From positions 4,860,001-4,924,000 of the forward strand of contig NZ_CP092333.1 of NCBI RefSeq assembly GCF_018595675.2: a DNA stretch of 64,000 nt, in the 5' to 3' direction. The stretch comes from Flavihumibacter fluvii (lineage in GTDB: Bacteria > Bacteroidota > Bacteroidia > Chitinophagales > Chitinophagaceae). The stretch's first letter is position 1. Each line of letters opens with the position of its first letter. The translations under genes were made by a program, and so were the position numbers. The notes under the pieces are model-generated. The model worked only from the letters and a program-made list of their open reading frames with translations. It ran no database searches and was not told the origin of the DNA. Shown here in pieces: positions 46,384 to 56,128 of this stretch.

Positions 46384-46508
46384 AGTTGCAAATTAGCAAT
46401 TCACAGGTTATCCACCGCAATTCACATTGCGCTAACATTTTAAACAGGAAATATAGGTAACTATTCAGCTCTAACGTAGATCTACGGCAGGTTTAAGCGT
46501 ATTTCTCC

Positions 46509-46573
46509 TATGTGGAAAAAATAAAGCTTCCGAAATTTGTCCCGTAAGTGGGAAAAAGTGTTATTTTGTGGTA
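46509..46573 (+). promoter_or_regulatory. Candidate mraZ promoter with GTGG repeats
   Basis: TTTG at 46536-46539 and TATTTTG at 46562-46568 (one base short of TAnnTTTG, 22-base spacer) lie before mraZ. Three similar words occur here, GTGGAAAAA near 46512, GTGGGAAAAA near 46548 and GTGGTAA near 46568, recalling the TGGGA-type repeats that MraZ binds in other bacteria to regulate its own operon. Spacing is less regular than in Escherichia coli. Confidence 0.4.
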
Positions 46574-46605
46574 ATAAATGTCAATCTCGACGCATATAGT
46601 AATAA

Positions 46606-47067
46606 ATGACTGGTTTTCTAGGCGAATACGAAGCAACACTGGACGCCAAAGGGCGCTTCCTTCTCCCGGCAGGGCTTAAAAAGCAGCTGGCGGAGGGTGA
46701 ATTGCAATTCGTCATCAACAGGGGATTCGAGAAATGTCTCACCCTGTATCCGATGAAAAGCTGGGAACCTATATATGCAGAGATCAGCAAGTTGAATGAT
46801 TTTGACCCTAAAGTTCGGGAATTCAGGAGGTATTTCATGAACGGCGCCACAGAAATTGAACCAGATTCCGCCGGTCGGTTATTGCTTCCGCCTAACCTGA
46901 AGGAACATGCATCGCTTGAAAAAGATATTGTCCTGGTATCCGCAGTGAATAAAATTGAAATCTGGGATGCCGGTCACTATAAAAAGTTCTTTGAATCTTT
47001 CTCATCAGAAGCTTTCAGTACCCTTGCCCAGTCTGTGATGACAAGGGCCAACGAAGGAGGGGTGTAA
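46606..47067 (+). CDS. mraZ: Transcriptional regulator MraZ
   Basis: First gene of the dcw cluster. 153 residues with two SpoVT-AbrB-like DNA-binding repeats: FLGEYEATLDAKGRFLLPAG (1-50 region) and FMNGATEIEPDSAGRLLLPP (about 75-125). MraZ forms rings that bind repeats upstream of its own gene and dampens dcw expression; the GTGG repeats upstream fit that role. rsmH starts 3 bases after its stop. Confidence 0.95.
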   Translation: MTGFLGEYEATLDAKGRFLLPAGLKKQLAEGELQFVINRGFEKCLTLYPMKSWEPIYAEISKLNDFDPKVREFRRYFMNGATEIEPDSAGRLLLPPNLKEHASLEKDIVLVSAVNKIEIWDAGHYKKFFESFSSEAFSTLAQSVMTRANEGGV

Positions 47068-47069
47068 TT

Positions 47070-48029
47070 ATGGCAAAAAAAAACCATAAACCCTGGACTG
47101 ACCTGCAGAATGAGCAAGGGGAGGCGGATTACCATGTGCCGGTTTTATTGCCTGAAGCCATTGAGGCATTAGCGATTGTGACCGATGGGGTTTATGTGGA
47201 TTGCACTTTTGGTGGGGGTGGACATTCGCGCGCTATCCTCGAAAAACTTGGACCATCCGGAAAGCTGGTGGCCTTTGACCAGGACGCTGCTGCGAAGGAA
47301 AACCTGCCTGAAGATGATCGCGTGATTTTTGTGCCGCATAATTTCAGGCACCTGCAAAGGTTCCTGCGTTTACACCGGATTGATGCTGTAGATGGAGTGC
47401 TGGCCGACCTTGGGGTTAGCAGCCACCAGTTTGATGCCGCTGAACGGGGATTTTCGATCCGCTTTGACGCAGACTTAGATATGCGCATGGATCAGCGAAC
47501 GTCATTGAAAGCAGCGGATATCATTGCAAACTATTCTGAACAGCAATTACATCAATTGTTTGAACAGTATGGTGAGGTGACCAATTCGAAAACACTGGCC
47601 AGAACAATTGTTGAATTCAGGGGGAAATTACCGATGAAAACCATCAGCCAGTTCAAAGCCGCTTTACAGGGTACAGTGAAGGGAAACCCAAATAAATACT
47701 TCGCGCAAGTCTTTCAGGCACTACGTATTGAAGTGAACGATGAGTTGGGTGCATTGAAAGAAATGCTGCAACAATTGCCACAGGTATTGAAACCCGGCGG
47801 GAGGGCAGCAATTATAACGTTTCACTCCCTAGAAGATCGGATGGTTAAAGTGTTTTTCAGGGAAGGTGGTTTTAAAATAGAGGAGGAAAATCCTTTTGAA
47901 AATCGGACCAATAAATCGGTGCTAAAGGTAATCACCAAAAAGCCAATCGTGCCGGGAGTTGAAGAGATGAAAAGAAATCCAAGAGCTCGTAGTGCAAAAT
48001 TGAGGGTGGCTGAAAAAAAATTGGAATAG
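47070..48029 (+). CDS. rsmH: 16S rRNA (cytosine-1402-N4)-methyltransferase RsmH (MraW)
   Basis: SAM-dependent enzyme methylating C1402 in the ribosomal P-site. 319 residues. YHVPVLLPEAIEAL, motif I VDCTFGGGGHSRAIL, GVLADLGVSSHQFDAAERGF and the C-terminal IITFHSLEDRMVKVFF are the family blocks. GGAGG lies 8-12 bases before the ATG, but these bases also encode the MraZ end, so a Shine-Dalgarno role is uncertain. Confidence 0.96.
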   Translation: MAKKNHKPWTDLQNEQGEADYHVPVLLPEAIEALAIVTDGVYVDCTFGGGGHSRAILEKLGPSGKLVAFDQDAAAKENLPEDDRVIFVPHNFRHLQRFLRLHRIDAVDGVLADLGVSSHQFDAAERGFSIRFDADLDMRMDQRTSLKAADIIANYSEQQLHQLFEQYGEVTNSKTLARTIVEFRGKLPMKTISQFKAALQGTVKGNPNKYFAQVFQALRIEVNDELGALKEMLQQLPQVLKPGGRAAIITFHSLEDRMVKVFFREGGFKIEEENPFENRTNKSVLKVITKKPIVPGVEEMKRNPRARSAKLRVAEKKLE

Positions 48030-48106
48030 TAAGGAAGGGTTTTCGGGTTAGTAGCGCCGGATGTAAAGTCGTTGTGAAATGTTAATGTCCTAATGAACTA
48101 CCAGTA

Positions 48107-48439
48107 ATGCTTATGGAAACAGTGAGCACCAGAAAGGAAAGAAAAATCAGGATCAACTACCAGCTGATCGTAAAGAACCTGCCGTTTTTTTTGTTCCTGA
48201 GTGTACTTGCCGTTATCTATATCTACAACGGGCATTATTCTGATAAGCTGATTAAATCAATCAGCAAAACCAACAAGGAGTTGAGGGAGCTGCAGTTTGA
48301 GTATAAGACAATGAAGAGTGAAGTAATGTTTCGCAGCAAACAGACAGAACTGGCCAAGGCGGTTGAGCCACTGGGCTTGAAAGAATTGGTAATACCACCG
48401 GTCGTAATAATTGACAGTGCCATAAACAATCATAATTAG
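48107..48439 (+). CDS. ftsL: FtsL-like cell-division protein
   Basis: 110 residues, bitopic: a cytoplasmic basic N-terminus, one transmembrane helix (about 25-43, LPFFLFLSVLAVIYIYNG), then a periplasmic coiled coil (about 48-82) ending in a short tail. Sequence similarity within FtsL is always low; the call rests on size, topology and position between rsmH and ftsI. It should form the FtsQLB-like complex that activates FtsWI. ATG 48107 or the ATG two codons later may be used. Confidence 0.85.
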   Translation: MLMETVSTRKERKIRINYQLIVKNLPFFLFLSVLAVIYIYNGHYSDKLIKSISKTNKELRELQFEYKTMKSEVMFRSKQTELAKAVEPLGLKELVIPPVVIIDSAINNHN

Positions 48440-48458
48440 AACCTAATCAACGGGCGCT

Positions 48459-50567
48459 TTGGAAGTTAAACGCGACATACTGTGGAGAGTTTATCTCTGT
48501 TTTATAGGCATCGTTGTATTGTCGTTGGTTGTATTAGGACGAGCTCTTTACATACAGAACGCTGAAGGCAATTACTGGAGAAGCAAGAGTGATAGTTTGC
48601 ATACAAGAATTGTTAACCTGGATGCTGATCGTGGCACCATTTACAGTGAAGATGGAAGTATGCTAAGTACTTCGATCCCATTTTTTAATGTGTATATCGA
48701 TTTTGGTGCTGAAGGCTTACGGGAAAAGAACGGCAAACGTTTCCGCGAAAATCTTGATTCATTAAGCTTTTCATTAGCTGGATTATTCATGGACCAGTCG
48801 GCGCAGGTATATAAAAAATTGTTACAGGAGGGATTCCGGAAAAAGGATCGCTACTTCCTGTTAAAAAAAGAAATCAGTTTCCAGGAGTATAAACAGCTTA
48901 GGGATTTTCCTTTGGTTCGCCAGGGCAGGAATAAGAGTGGGTTTATTGCTGAAGTTAAAAACAAGCGACTGAATCCATTTGGATTGCTGGCGAACAGGAC
49001 TATCGGGTTAGCCCGTGAAAATGCCCAGAACGTTGGTTTGGAAAGGACATATGATAGCCTGCTTCGTGGCGAAACTGGCAAGCGGTTGGTTCGGTTTATT
49101 TCCGGTGGCGTTGCAGTTCCTGTGGAAGGTTATGAAGTGGAGCCGGAAAATGGGAAAGACCTCATCACCACAATTGATGTGAATGTGCAGGATATCGCAG
49201 AGAATGCTTTGCTTAAAGGGCTGATCGAAAATGAAGCGGAATATGGTACCTGCCTGGTGATGGAGGTGGCTACAGGAAAAATTAAGGCTATTGCTAACCT
49301 CGGAAAAAGAAGCGATGGAGAGTATTGGGAAGACCTTAATTATGCTATACGTGCATCAGAACCAGGTTCGACATTTAAGTTGGCAACGCTGCTTTCAGTA
49401 CTCGAGGATAATAAGGCGCACATCGGTACTCACGTTAACCTTGAGAATGGAGTTTGGAAAGTTAATGGACGTACCGTATTTGATAGTGAAAAACACAATC
49501 ATACTGATGTTACCATCCAGCAGGCATTTGAATTGAGCAGTAATGTGGGCATGGCAAAACTGGCGATGAATTATTACGCAAAGAACCCGATGCAATATAT
49601 TGATCACTTAAAACGGTTACGCTTGAATGAATTTTCGGGTATTGACCTGATTGGCGAAAATCACCCGGTGATCAAGACGCCCAAATCAAGAACATGGAGT
49701 GCGACTTCTTTGCCCTGGATGTCATTTGGATATGAAGTGCTGGTGAGTCCGCTGCAAACACTGATGTTATACAATGCAGTAGCGAACGATGGCAAAATGA
49801 TGCGGCCATACCTGGTAGAAGAAGTACGGAAAGGCGGATTGACATTAACTATACATCAGCCGGAAGTTATGGTTGAAAGGATTTGCAGTGAATCGACCTT
49901 GAAGCAATTGAGGACTTGCCTTGAAGGTGTAATGGTGAATGGTACGGGAAAGGCTCTTCGTTCGCCGTATTACAGGATAGCTGCGAAAACCGGAACAGCA
50001 CTGATGGCAAACGGAAACAGGGGATATGGCGATCATATATATCAAGCTTCTTTTGCGGGGTATTTCCCGGCAGACAAACCAGTGTATAGTTGCATCGTAG
50101 TGATCAGGAATAGGCCTCATGCTTTGAAATATTATGGAGGTGCAGTGGCTGGTCCGGTGTTCAGGGAAATTTCCGATAAGCTCTTTGCATTAAAAGCACA
50201 GGAGGTTCCTGCTGGAACCGTATCTGTACCGAAAAAAGACAGCGTAGCTTTTTTTTATACCGGAAGTTCAAGGGATGTGAAAACGATATATAACCAATTA
50301 AGAGTTCCTTTTACGGATAGTGTGGCAGGGCATCGGTGGACTAGTGTTGAGGCTGCGGCCGATTTTGGTCCGGTATTACAGCAAAAGGAGATGAGTACCG
50401 GAATGATGCCTGATTTGAAAGGAATGGGTTTGAAGGATGCGTTATTCATACTGGAAGAAATGGATGTAAAAGTTTTAGTCAAAGGAACAGGCAAAGTAAA
50501 AGAACAATCCATTCTCGCAGGGAGGCCAATTGAAAAGAACCAATCTGTTTTGTTATCGTTGAATTGA
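48459..50567 (+). CDS. ftsI: Division-specific penicillin-binding protein (FtsI/PBP3) with PASTA domain
   Basis: Class B transpeptidase making septal peptidoglycan. 702 residues. One transmembrane helix (about 8-28), the pedestal/dimerisation domain (DADRGTIYSEDGSMLSTSIP), then the transpeptidase domain with S-x-x-K at Ser304-Lys307 (EPGSTFKLAT), S-x-N in FELSSNVGMAKLA and K-T-G in IAAKTGTALM. A single PASTA-like domain closes the protein (MPDLKGMGLKDALFILEEMD). The start is TTG at 48459: MEVKRDILWRVYLCFIGI is the family N-terminus and no ATG is nearby. Its TGA overlaps the murE ATG by one base. Confidence 0.95.
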   Translation: MEVKRDILWRVYLCFIGIVVLSLVVLGRALYIQNAEGNYWRSKSDSLHTRIVNLDADRGTIYSEDGSMLSTSIPFFNVYIDFGAEGLREKNGKRFRENLDSLSFSLAGLFMDQSAQVYKKLLQEGFRKKDRYFLLKKEISFQEYKQLRDFPLVRQGRNKSGFIAEVKNKRLNPFGLLANRTIGLARENAQNVGLERTYDSLLRGETGKRLVRFISGGVAVPVEGYEVEPENGKDLITTIDVNVQDIAENALLKGLIENEAEYGTCLVMEVATGKIKAIANLGKRSDGEYWEDLNYAIRASEPGSTFKLATLLSVLEDNKAHIGTHVNLENGVWKVNGRTVFDSEKHNHTDVTIQQAFELSSNVGMAKLAMNYYAKNPMQYIDHLKRLRLNEFSGIDLIGENHPVIKTPKSRTWSATSLPWMSFGYEVLVSPLQTLMLYNAVANDGKMMRPYLVEEVRKGGLTLTIHQPEVMVERICSESTLKQLRTCLEGVMVNGTGKALRSPYYRIAAKTGTALMANGNRGYGDHIYQASFAGYFPADKPVYSCIVVIRNRPHALKYYGGAVAGPVFREISDKLFALKAQEVPAGTVSVPKKDSVAFFYTGSSRDVKTIYNQLRVPFTDSVAGHRWTSVEAAADFGPVLQQKEMSTGMMPDLKGMGLKDALFILEEMDVKVLVKGTGKVKEQSILAGRPIEKNQSVLLSLN

Positions 50568-52033
50568 TGGTCATATTACAAGACATATTGTACCAGGTGA
50601 AGATCCGTTCAGTGAATGGAAACCTTCAGGCGGTCGTGAAGGATTTGCAGATTGATTCAAGGAAGGTGTCAGAAGGTTCCTGCTTTATTGCGATAAAAGG
50701 ACTGCAGGCAAATGGACATGCTTTTATTGAAAAGGCAGTGTCACTAGGTGCCAGCGTGGTTATTTGTGAAGAAATTCCCGCGCATTTATCTGAAACGGTT
50801 ACATATATCGTGGTTGAAAATAGTAGTGAGGCTGCAGGTTGGATGGCCAATCATTTTTACGGTCAACCGTCAAGGCAATTAAGATTAGTTGGGGTTACCG
50901 GGACCAATGGAAAAACTACGGTAGCTACCTTATTATATAAGCTCTTTACAATGTTGGGTTATGATTGCGGATTGTTAAGTACCGTACAGAATAAAATTGG
51001 TGCCCGAATAATTGAAGCAACACATACCACACCGGATGCGGTCAGCATTAATGGCCTATTGAAACAAATGGTTGATGCAGGATGTCGGTTTGCTTTCATG
51101 GAAGTGAGTTCCCATGCAATTCACCAGCATCGGATAGCCGGACTGGAATTCGCAGGTGGCATATTTACGAATATCACTCATGATCACCTCGATTACCACA
51201 AGACCTTTGATGAATATATAAGGGTGAAGAAACTTTTTTTTGATGAGTTACCAGCCAGTGCTTTTGCGATCAGCAACATGGATGATAAAAGAGGTGCAGT
51301 AATGCTGCAGAATACTGAGGCTTTAAAATATTTCTATAGTCTTCGTTCAGTAGCGGCCATCAAAGGAAAGATTTTGGAAAATGGATTGACAGGTCTTGTG
51401 ATGACAGTAAATGATAAGGAGGTGCATTTCAGGATGATCGGTGAATTCAATGCCTATAATCTTCTGGCAGTGTATGGTGCTGCGATCAGCCTTGGTGAGG
51501 AAAGTGGTGAAGTGCTTAGGTGCCTTAGTATATTGAATGGTGCAGAAGGAAGATTTGAATATATCGTGTCTCCGAAAGAAAAGATCATTGGCATAGTGGA
51601 TTATGCGCATACACCTGATGCTTTGGTGAATGTGCTGAAAACGATTCAGCAATTGAGAAAGGCAGATGAAAGGGTCTTTACTGTTGTGGGTTGTGGTGGA
51701 GATCGGGATAAAACAAAACGCCCGGTTATGGCACAGGTTGCATGCGATTTTAGCGACAAGGCCATTTTTACCTCCGACAATCCGCGGAGTGAGGAGCCTG
51801 ACCAGATTCTGAAGGATATGGAATCCGGATTGAATTCCGCTGCGAAAAGAAAATATTTAGCAATAGCAGACAGGCGGGAGGCGATTAAAACAGCCTACAG
51901 CCTGGCCGCTCCGGGTGACATCATTCTTATTGCAGGAAAGGGACACGAAAAGTACCAGGAAATAAAGGGTGTAAAACACCATTTTGATGATAAAGAGGAG
52001 ATCACCAATGTGATCACATTGTTAGACAAGTGA
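50567..52033 (+). CDS. murE: UDP-MurNAc-L-Ala-D-Glu:meso-diaminopimelate ligase
   Basis: Adds meso-diaminopimelate to the peptidoglycan precursor. 488 residues. ATP loop GVTGTNGKTTVATLL, central-domain motifs THTTPDAVSINGLL and EVSSHAIHQHRI, and the C-terminal SDNPRSEEPDQI; D-N-P-R is the signature of diaminopimelate rather than lysine use. The ATG at 50567 overlaps the ftsI stop (TGATG); a TTG one codon before is also in frame. Followed by a hairpin and 114 bases before mraY. Confidence 0.96.
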   Translation: MVILQDILYQVKIRSVNGNLQAVVKDLQIDSRKVSEGSCFIAIKGLQANGHAFIEKAVSLGASVVICEEIPAHLSETVTYIVVENSSEAAGWMANHFYGQPSRQLRLVGVTGTNGKTTVATLLYKLFTMLGYDCGLLSTVQNKIGARIIEATHTTPDAVSINGLLKQMVDAGCRFAFMEVSSHAIHQHRIAGLEFAGGIFTNITHDHLDYHKTFDEYIRVKKLFFDELPASAFAISNMDDKRGAVMLQNTEALKYFYSLRSVAAIKGKILENGLTGLVMTVNDKEVHFRMIGEFNAYNLLAVYGAAISLGEESGEVLRCLSILNGAEGRFEYIVSPKEKIIGIVDYAHTPDALVNVLKTIQQLRKADERVFTVVGCGGDRDKTKRPVMAQVACDFSDKAIFTSDNPRSEEPDQILKDMESGLNSAAKRKYLAIADRREAIKTAYSLAAPGDIILIAGKGHEKYQEIKGVKHHFDDKEEITNVITLLDK

Positions 52034-52039
52034 TTTTTT

Positions 52040-52065
52040 TACCTGCCGGTTTAACCCGGCAGGTA
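52040..52065. repeat. Palindrome after murE sharing its core with the 34.9 kb hairpin
   Basis: 10-bp stem TACCTGCCGG/CCGGCAGGTA (52040-52049 with 52056-52065), loop TTTAAC, with a T-run before it. It shares ACCTGCCGG/CCGGCAGGT with 34904-34954. Inside the dcw operon it could attenuate or process the transcript between murE and mraY, or be a dispersed palindromic repeat. Confidence 0.7.
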
Positions 52066-52147
52066 ATGATAAAAAGTTAGGACGGTTACCAAGTACAAGT
52101 CTATCTGGCTGGACACCAGGTAGCGGCCAGAAAGCAAAAAAACCATC

Positions 52148-53422
52148 ATGCTGTACCACTTAATTGATTGGTTAAAACAAATGGGGATCAAGTTCCCGGG
52201 AAGTGCACTGTTTCAGTTCATCACTTCCCGGGTGCTACTGGCTGTGATTTTGTCCCTCATCATTACGACTGTTTTTGGCAAACGGCTGATAAATTATTTA
52301 TTGCGCAGGCAGGTTGGAGAAAGTGTTCGTGACCTTGGTTTACAAGGGGAACAGCAAAAAAAGGGCACACCTACAATGGGTGGGTTGATCATTATCCTGG
52401 CTATAATACTGCCGACGCTGTTGTTGGCCGACCTGACCAAAGCTTACATACGACTAATGTTATTTAGTACGGTTTGGTTAGGGACCATCGGATTTATTGA
52501 TGATTACCTGAAATTGCGTGCAAAGAAAATTGCACAACAACAAGGAGTCGCGTATAAAAAGGGTGATAAAGATGGTTTGGCCGGATGGTTCAAGATATTG
52601 GGCCAGGTTGGACTGGGACTTGTGATTGGTCTTACCTTATTGTTTAATGATAATACCAAGGTATGGCGTGAATACATTGGAAAGCCAGGCGCTAATGAAA
52701 CAGTGAAGGATCTAAAGTACCAGGGTAATTCCAGATACTTCGTTGAGGCAAATGAGCCGATCACCACGATTCCTTTTGTTAAAAGCCACGAGTTTAATTA
52801 CTCTAAATTATTGCCGGGTGCATTGCGGGGATTTACTTCGGTTTTGTATGTGATGATTGTAATTTTTATTGTTACAGCTGTTTCAAATGGTGCAAATATT
52901 ACGGATGGATTGGATGGATTGGCTACCGGGGTCAGTGCGGTGATTGCCATTTGCTTGGGTGTTTTTGCTTATGCCAGTGGAAACCTTTTACTGGCAGACT
53001 ACCTTAATATTATGTATATCCCAAATTTAGGGGAGTTGTCCATATTCATTGGTGCTATGTGTGGGGCTTGTGTTGGTTTTTTGTGGTATAACGCTTATCC
53101 GGCACAGGTTTTTATGGGTGATACGGGGAGTTTGATGTTAGGTGGTATAATTGCTGCATTGGCCATCATAGTAAGGAAAGAACTATTGATTCCGATTTTT
53201 TGTGGTGTTTTCCTGGTAGAAAATCTGAGTGTGATGTTGCAGGTGAGTTATTTTAAATATACCCGGAAGAAGTATGGCGAAGGAAGGCGGATATTCCTGA
53301 TGAGTCCCCTGCATCATCATTATCAGAAATTGGGCTACCATGAAAGTAAGATTGTTACAAGGTTTTGGATCGTTACAATATTTTGCGTGATTTTTTCCAT
53401 TGTTACCTTAAAGATCCGCTAG
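52148..53422 (+). CDS. mraY: Phospho-N-acetylmuramoyl-pentapeptide transferase MraY
   Basis: Inner-membrane enzyme transferring phospho-MurNAc-pentapeptide to undecaprenyl phosphate, giving lipid I. 424 residues, longer than the usual 360 because of an insert at about residues 170-220 (WREYIGKPGANETVKDLKY onward), a known Bacteroidota feature. Catalytic acidic motifs: GTPTMGGLIII, the D-D pair in GFIDDYLKL, ANITDGLDGLATG, and MGDTGSLMLGG; the HHH block is SPLHHHYQKLG. ATG 52148. Confidence 0.96.
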   Translation: MLYHLIDWLKQMGIKFPGSALFQFITSRVLLAVILSLIITTVFGKRLINYLLRRQVGESVRDLGLQGEQQKKGTPTMGGLIIILAIILPTLLLADLTKAYIRLMLFSTVWLGTIGFIDDYLKLRAKKIAQQQGVAYKKGDKDGLAGWFKILGQVGLGLVIGLTLLFNDNTKVWREYIGKPGANETVKDLKYQGNSRYFVEANEPITTIPFVKSHEFNYSKLLPGALRGFTSVLYVMIVIFIVTAVSNGANITDGLDGLATGVSAVIAICLGVFAYASGNLLLADYLNIMYIPNLGELSIFIGAMCGACVGFLWYNAYPAQVFMGDTGSLMLGGIIAALAIIVRKELLIPIFCGVFLVENLSVMLQVSYFKYTRKKYGEGRRIFLMSPLHHHYQKLGYHESKIVTRFWIVTIFCVIFSIVTLKIR

Positions 53423-53523
53423 CTCGTTTTTGAAAAACCAACCAGCCTGTAGAAAGTATTTGTGGTGCAGAAATCCAATACTGTTGAAGAACCCCATAAT
53501 CCGTGGCAAACCTATTTATTGAC

Positions 53524-54864
53524 ATGAATGGACCAGTAATCATATTAGGCGCTGGCGAAAGCGGGGTTGGAGCAGCATTGCTGGCCAAGGAAAAAGGGTA
53601 TGCATGTTTTGTGACTGATGGCGGAAAGTTGAAAAAAGAACATGTTGCAGAATTGAATGCTGCAGGAATTGAATGGGAAGAAGGCCAGCACAGTGAAACA
53701 AGAATATTAGCTGGTGGCCTGGTGATTAAAAGTCCGGGTATTCCTGAAAAGAATGACCTGATCAAAAAGATCCGCCAGAAGGGTATTCCGGTGATTAGTG
53801 AAATTGAATGGGCGTATCGATTTATAGGAGATAGTAAAGTAATCGCGATAACGGGGAGTAATGGAAAGACAACTACAACTGCGCTGACCTATCACATCTG
53901 TAAGCATGCAGGTTTGAATTGCGCTTTGGTGGGAAATATAGGATACAGTTTTGCCAGGCAGGTCGCAGTTGATCCGAAGCCATGGTATATCGCTGAAATA
54001 AGCAGTTTCCAACTGGATGACATAGTTGGTTTTCGGCCGTATGTAGCCATTTTAACCAATATAACAGAAGATCACCTCGACCGATACGAATACCAGTTCA
54101 GGAATTATATCAACAGCAAGTTCCGGATAATTATGAACCAGCAATCTACCGATTATTTCATCTACTGTGAGGATGATGAGGTGACCGTTCAGCATATCAG
54201 AAATTTTTCGATCCTTTCTAACCTATTACCATTCAGTATGAGAAAAGAACTACAACCAGGCGCATTTATCAAAGACAAGGAGATGACGGTAGCTACCAAT
54301 GACGAAAAATTGCAGATGAGTATTTATGATTTTGCATTGAAGGGGAAACATAATCAATATAACACCATGGCAGCAGGGTTAGCCGCGTCCGTAATCGGAT
54401 TGCGAAAAGATAAGATCAGGGAAGCCATTCAATCATTCGAAGCACTTGAGCACCGGATGGAACATGTGGCAACTATCCGTGGTGTTGAATTTATCAATGA
54501 TAGCAAAGCTACCAATGTTAACAGTACATGGTATGCTTTGGAAAGCCTTACTAAACCAACTATACTTATCCTGGGTGGGGTTGATAAAGGAAATGATTAT
54601 TCTCTTATTATTGAATTGGTTAAAGAGAAGGTTAAGGCGATCGTTTGCATGGGAACTGATAACCGGAAAATTCACGAGGCTTTCCAGCATGATGTTCCTG
54701 TCATTGTCAATACCACAAGTGCCCCTGAGGCGGTGCATTCAGCTTTCCAGCTGGCCGATAAGGGTGACGTTGTGTTGCTTAGCCCGGCTTGTGCAAGTTT
54801 TGATCTGTTTAAAAATTATGAGGATCGTGGGAAGCAGTTTAAGGATGCGGTAAGGAATTTGTAG
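53524..54864 (+). CDS. murD: UDP-MurNAc-L-alanine:D-glutamate ligase
   Basis: Adds D-Glu to UDP-MurNAc-L-Ala. 446 residues from ATG 53524 (MNGPVIILGAGESGVGAALL); a GTG seven codons upstream is possible but adds residues not typical of the family. ATP loop ITGSNGKTTTTALTY, the central EISSFQLDD, ITEDHLDRYE, EHRMEHVATIRGVEFINDSK and C-terminal LLSPACASFDLFKNYEDRG. Upstream 100 bases from mraY hold no gene. Confidence 0.96.
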   Translation: MNGPVIILGAGESGVGAALLAKEKGYACFVTDGGKLKKEHVAELNAAGIEWEEGQHSETRILAGGLVIKSPGIPEKNDLIKKIRQKGIPVISEIEWAYRFIGDSKVIAITGSNGKTTTTALTYHICKHAGLNCALVGNIGYSFARQVAVDPKPWYIAEISSFQLDDIVGFRPYVAILTNITEDHLDRYEYQFRNYINSKFRIIMNQQSTDYFIYCEDDEVTVQHIRNFSILSNLLPFSMRKELQPGAFIKDKEMTVATNDEKLQMSIYDFALKGKHNQYNTMAAGLAASVIGLRKDKIREAIQSFEALEHRMEHVATIRGVEFINDSKATNVNSTWYALESLTKPTILILGGVDKGNDYSLIIELVKEKVKAIVCMGTDNRKIHEAFQHDVPVIVNTTSAPEAVHSAFQLADKGDVVLLSPACASFDLFKNYEDRGKQFKDAVRNL

Positions 54865-54901
54865 GCAATAAATAGGATCCCTGACTTACGACTTAAAAAC
54901 A

Positions 54902-56128
54902 ATGAATCAGTTACTCAATAAAACCAAAGGTGATAAAGTGATCTGGGCACTTGTTGTACTCCTGGCCCTTATGTCATTACTGGTGGTATATAGTTCCACG
55001 GGCTCATTGGCATATAAGATGTATCGTGGTAATACAGAAGTCTACCTGTTCAAACAGGTTGCGTTCATCACCATCGGTATCATGTTGATTTATTTTGCAC
55101 ACATGGTGAATTACACCTTGTATTCCCGGGCAGCCCAGATTGTATTTTTACTGACCATCCCTTTATTGATATATACTTTATTCTTTGGTGTGAAACTAAA
55201 TGAAGGCAGCCGGTGGATAAGGCTCCCGATTATCAACCTGACCTTCCAGACATCTGACCTGGCCAAACTGGCGCTATTCATGTATGTAAGTCGGATGTTA
55301 TCAAAGAAGCAGGAAGTAATTAAGGATTTTAAAAAAGGATTTTTACCGGTAATAATACCGGTGGCTATCACCTGTATATTAATTGCTCCAGCCAACTTGT
55401 CAACAGCTTTATTGGTTGGTGCAACCAGCATGATGTTATTGTTTATTGGACGGGTGCGGATGAAACACCTTGTTCTGACAGGATTGGTTGCTTTAATCCC
55501 GGTTCTGTTCCTGGTGTTTACTGCTGTATATCAGCATAACAGCGGCAATGGAATTAAAGCAAAGGCAGAACAGAAATCAAGGTTGACAGCCCGTTTTACT
55601 ACCTGGGTGAGCAGGGTAGAGACCTTCATCTATGGCGGTAAGGAGGATGACGAGGATGACCACAATTACCAGGTGAACCAGGCGAAAATCGCCATAGCAA
55701 AAGGCGGGTTTTTTGGCCTTGGTCCGGGTAATAGTGAGCAAAGGAATTTCTTGCCTCACCCTTATTCTGATTTTATCTATGCAATCATAATTGAAGAATA
55801 TGGTATTCTGGGTGGAGCGGTTGTTATGTTGGTATACCTGATATTTTTGTTCAGAAGCATACAATTGTTTCGGAAATGTCCATATGCTTTCGGTGCCTTT
55901 CTGGCTTTAGCATTAAGTTTTACCCTTGTGATCCAGGCAATGGCTAATATGGCAGTGAATGTGAACCTGTTTCCTGTAACAGGGGTAACGCTTCCCCTGG
56001 TAAGTATGGGTGGAAGTTCATTCCTCTTTACCTGTATCGCCATTGGTATTATTTTAAGTGTATCGCGATATGTTGAGAAGACTGATTTGATGAAACTGGA
56101 GGAGACTGCTGCTAAATCTGAAGAATAA
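54902..56128 (+). CDS. ftsW: Division SEDS glycosyltransferase FtsW
   Basis: Polytopic enzyme that polymerises lipid II into septal glycan strands together with FtsI. 408 residues, about ten transmembrane helices. SEDS family blocks seen: FGVKLNEGSRWIRLPI, FQTSDLAKLALFMYVSRML (catalytic-Asp region), NFLPHPYSDFIYAIIIEEYG, and NLFPVTGVTLPLVSMGGSSF. The final TAA shares its last base with the murG ATG. Confidence 0.95.
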   Translation: MNQLLNKTKGDKVIWALVVLLALMSLLVVYSSTGSLAYKMYRGNTEVYLFKQVAFITIGIMLIYFAHMVNYTLYSRAAQIVFLLTIPLLIYTLFFGVKLNEGSRWIRLPIINLTFQTSDLAKLALFMYVSRMLSKKQEVIKDFKKGFLPVIIPVAITCILIAPANLSTALLVGATSMMLLFIGRVRMKHLVLTGLVALIPVLFLVFTAVYQHNSGNGIKAKAEQKSRLTARFTTWVSRVETFIYGGKEDDEDDHNYQVNQAKIAIAKGGFFGLGPGNSEQRNFLPHPYSDFIYAIIIEEYGILGGAVVMLVYLIFLFRSIQLFRKCPYAFGAFLALALSFTLVIQAMANMAVNVNLFPVTGVTLPLVSMGGSSFLFTCIAIGIILSVSRYVEKTDLMKLEETAAKSEE

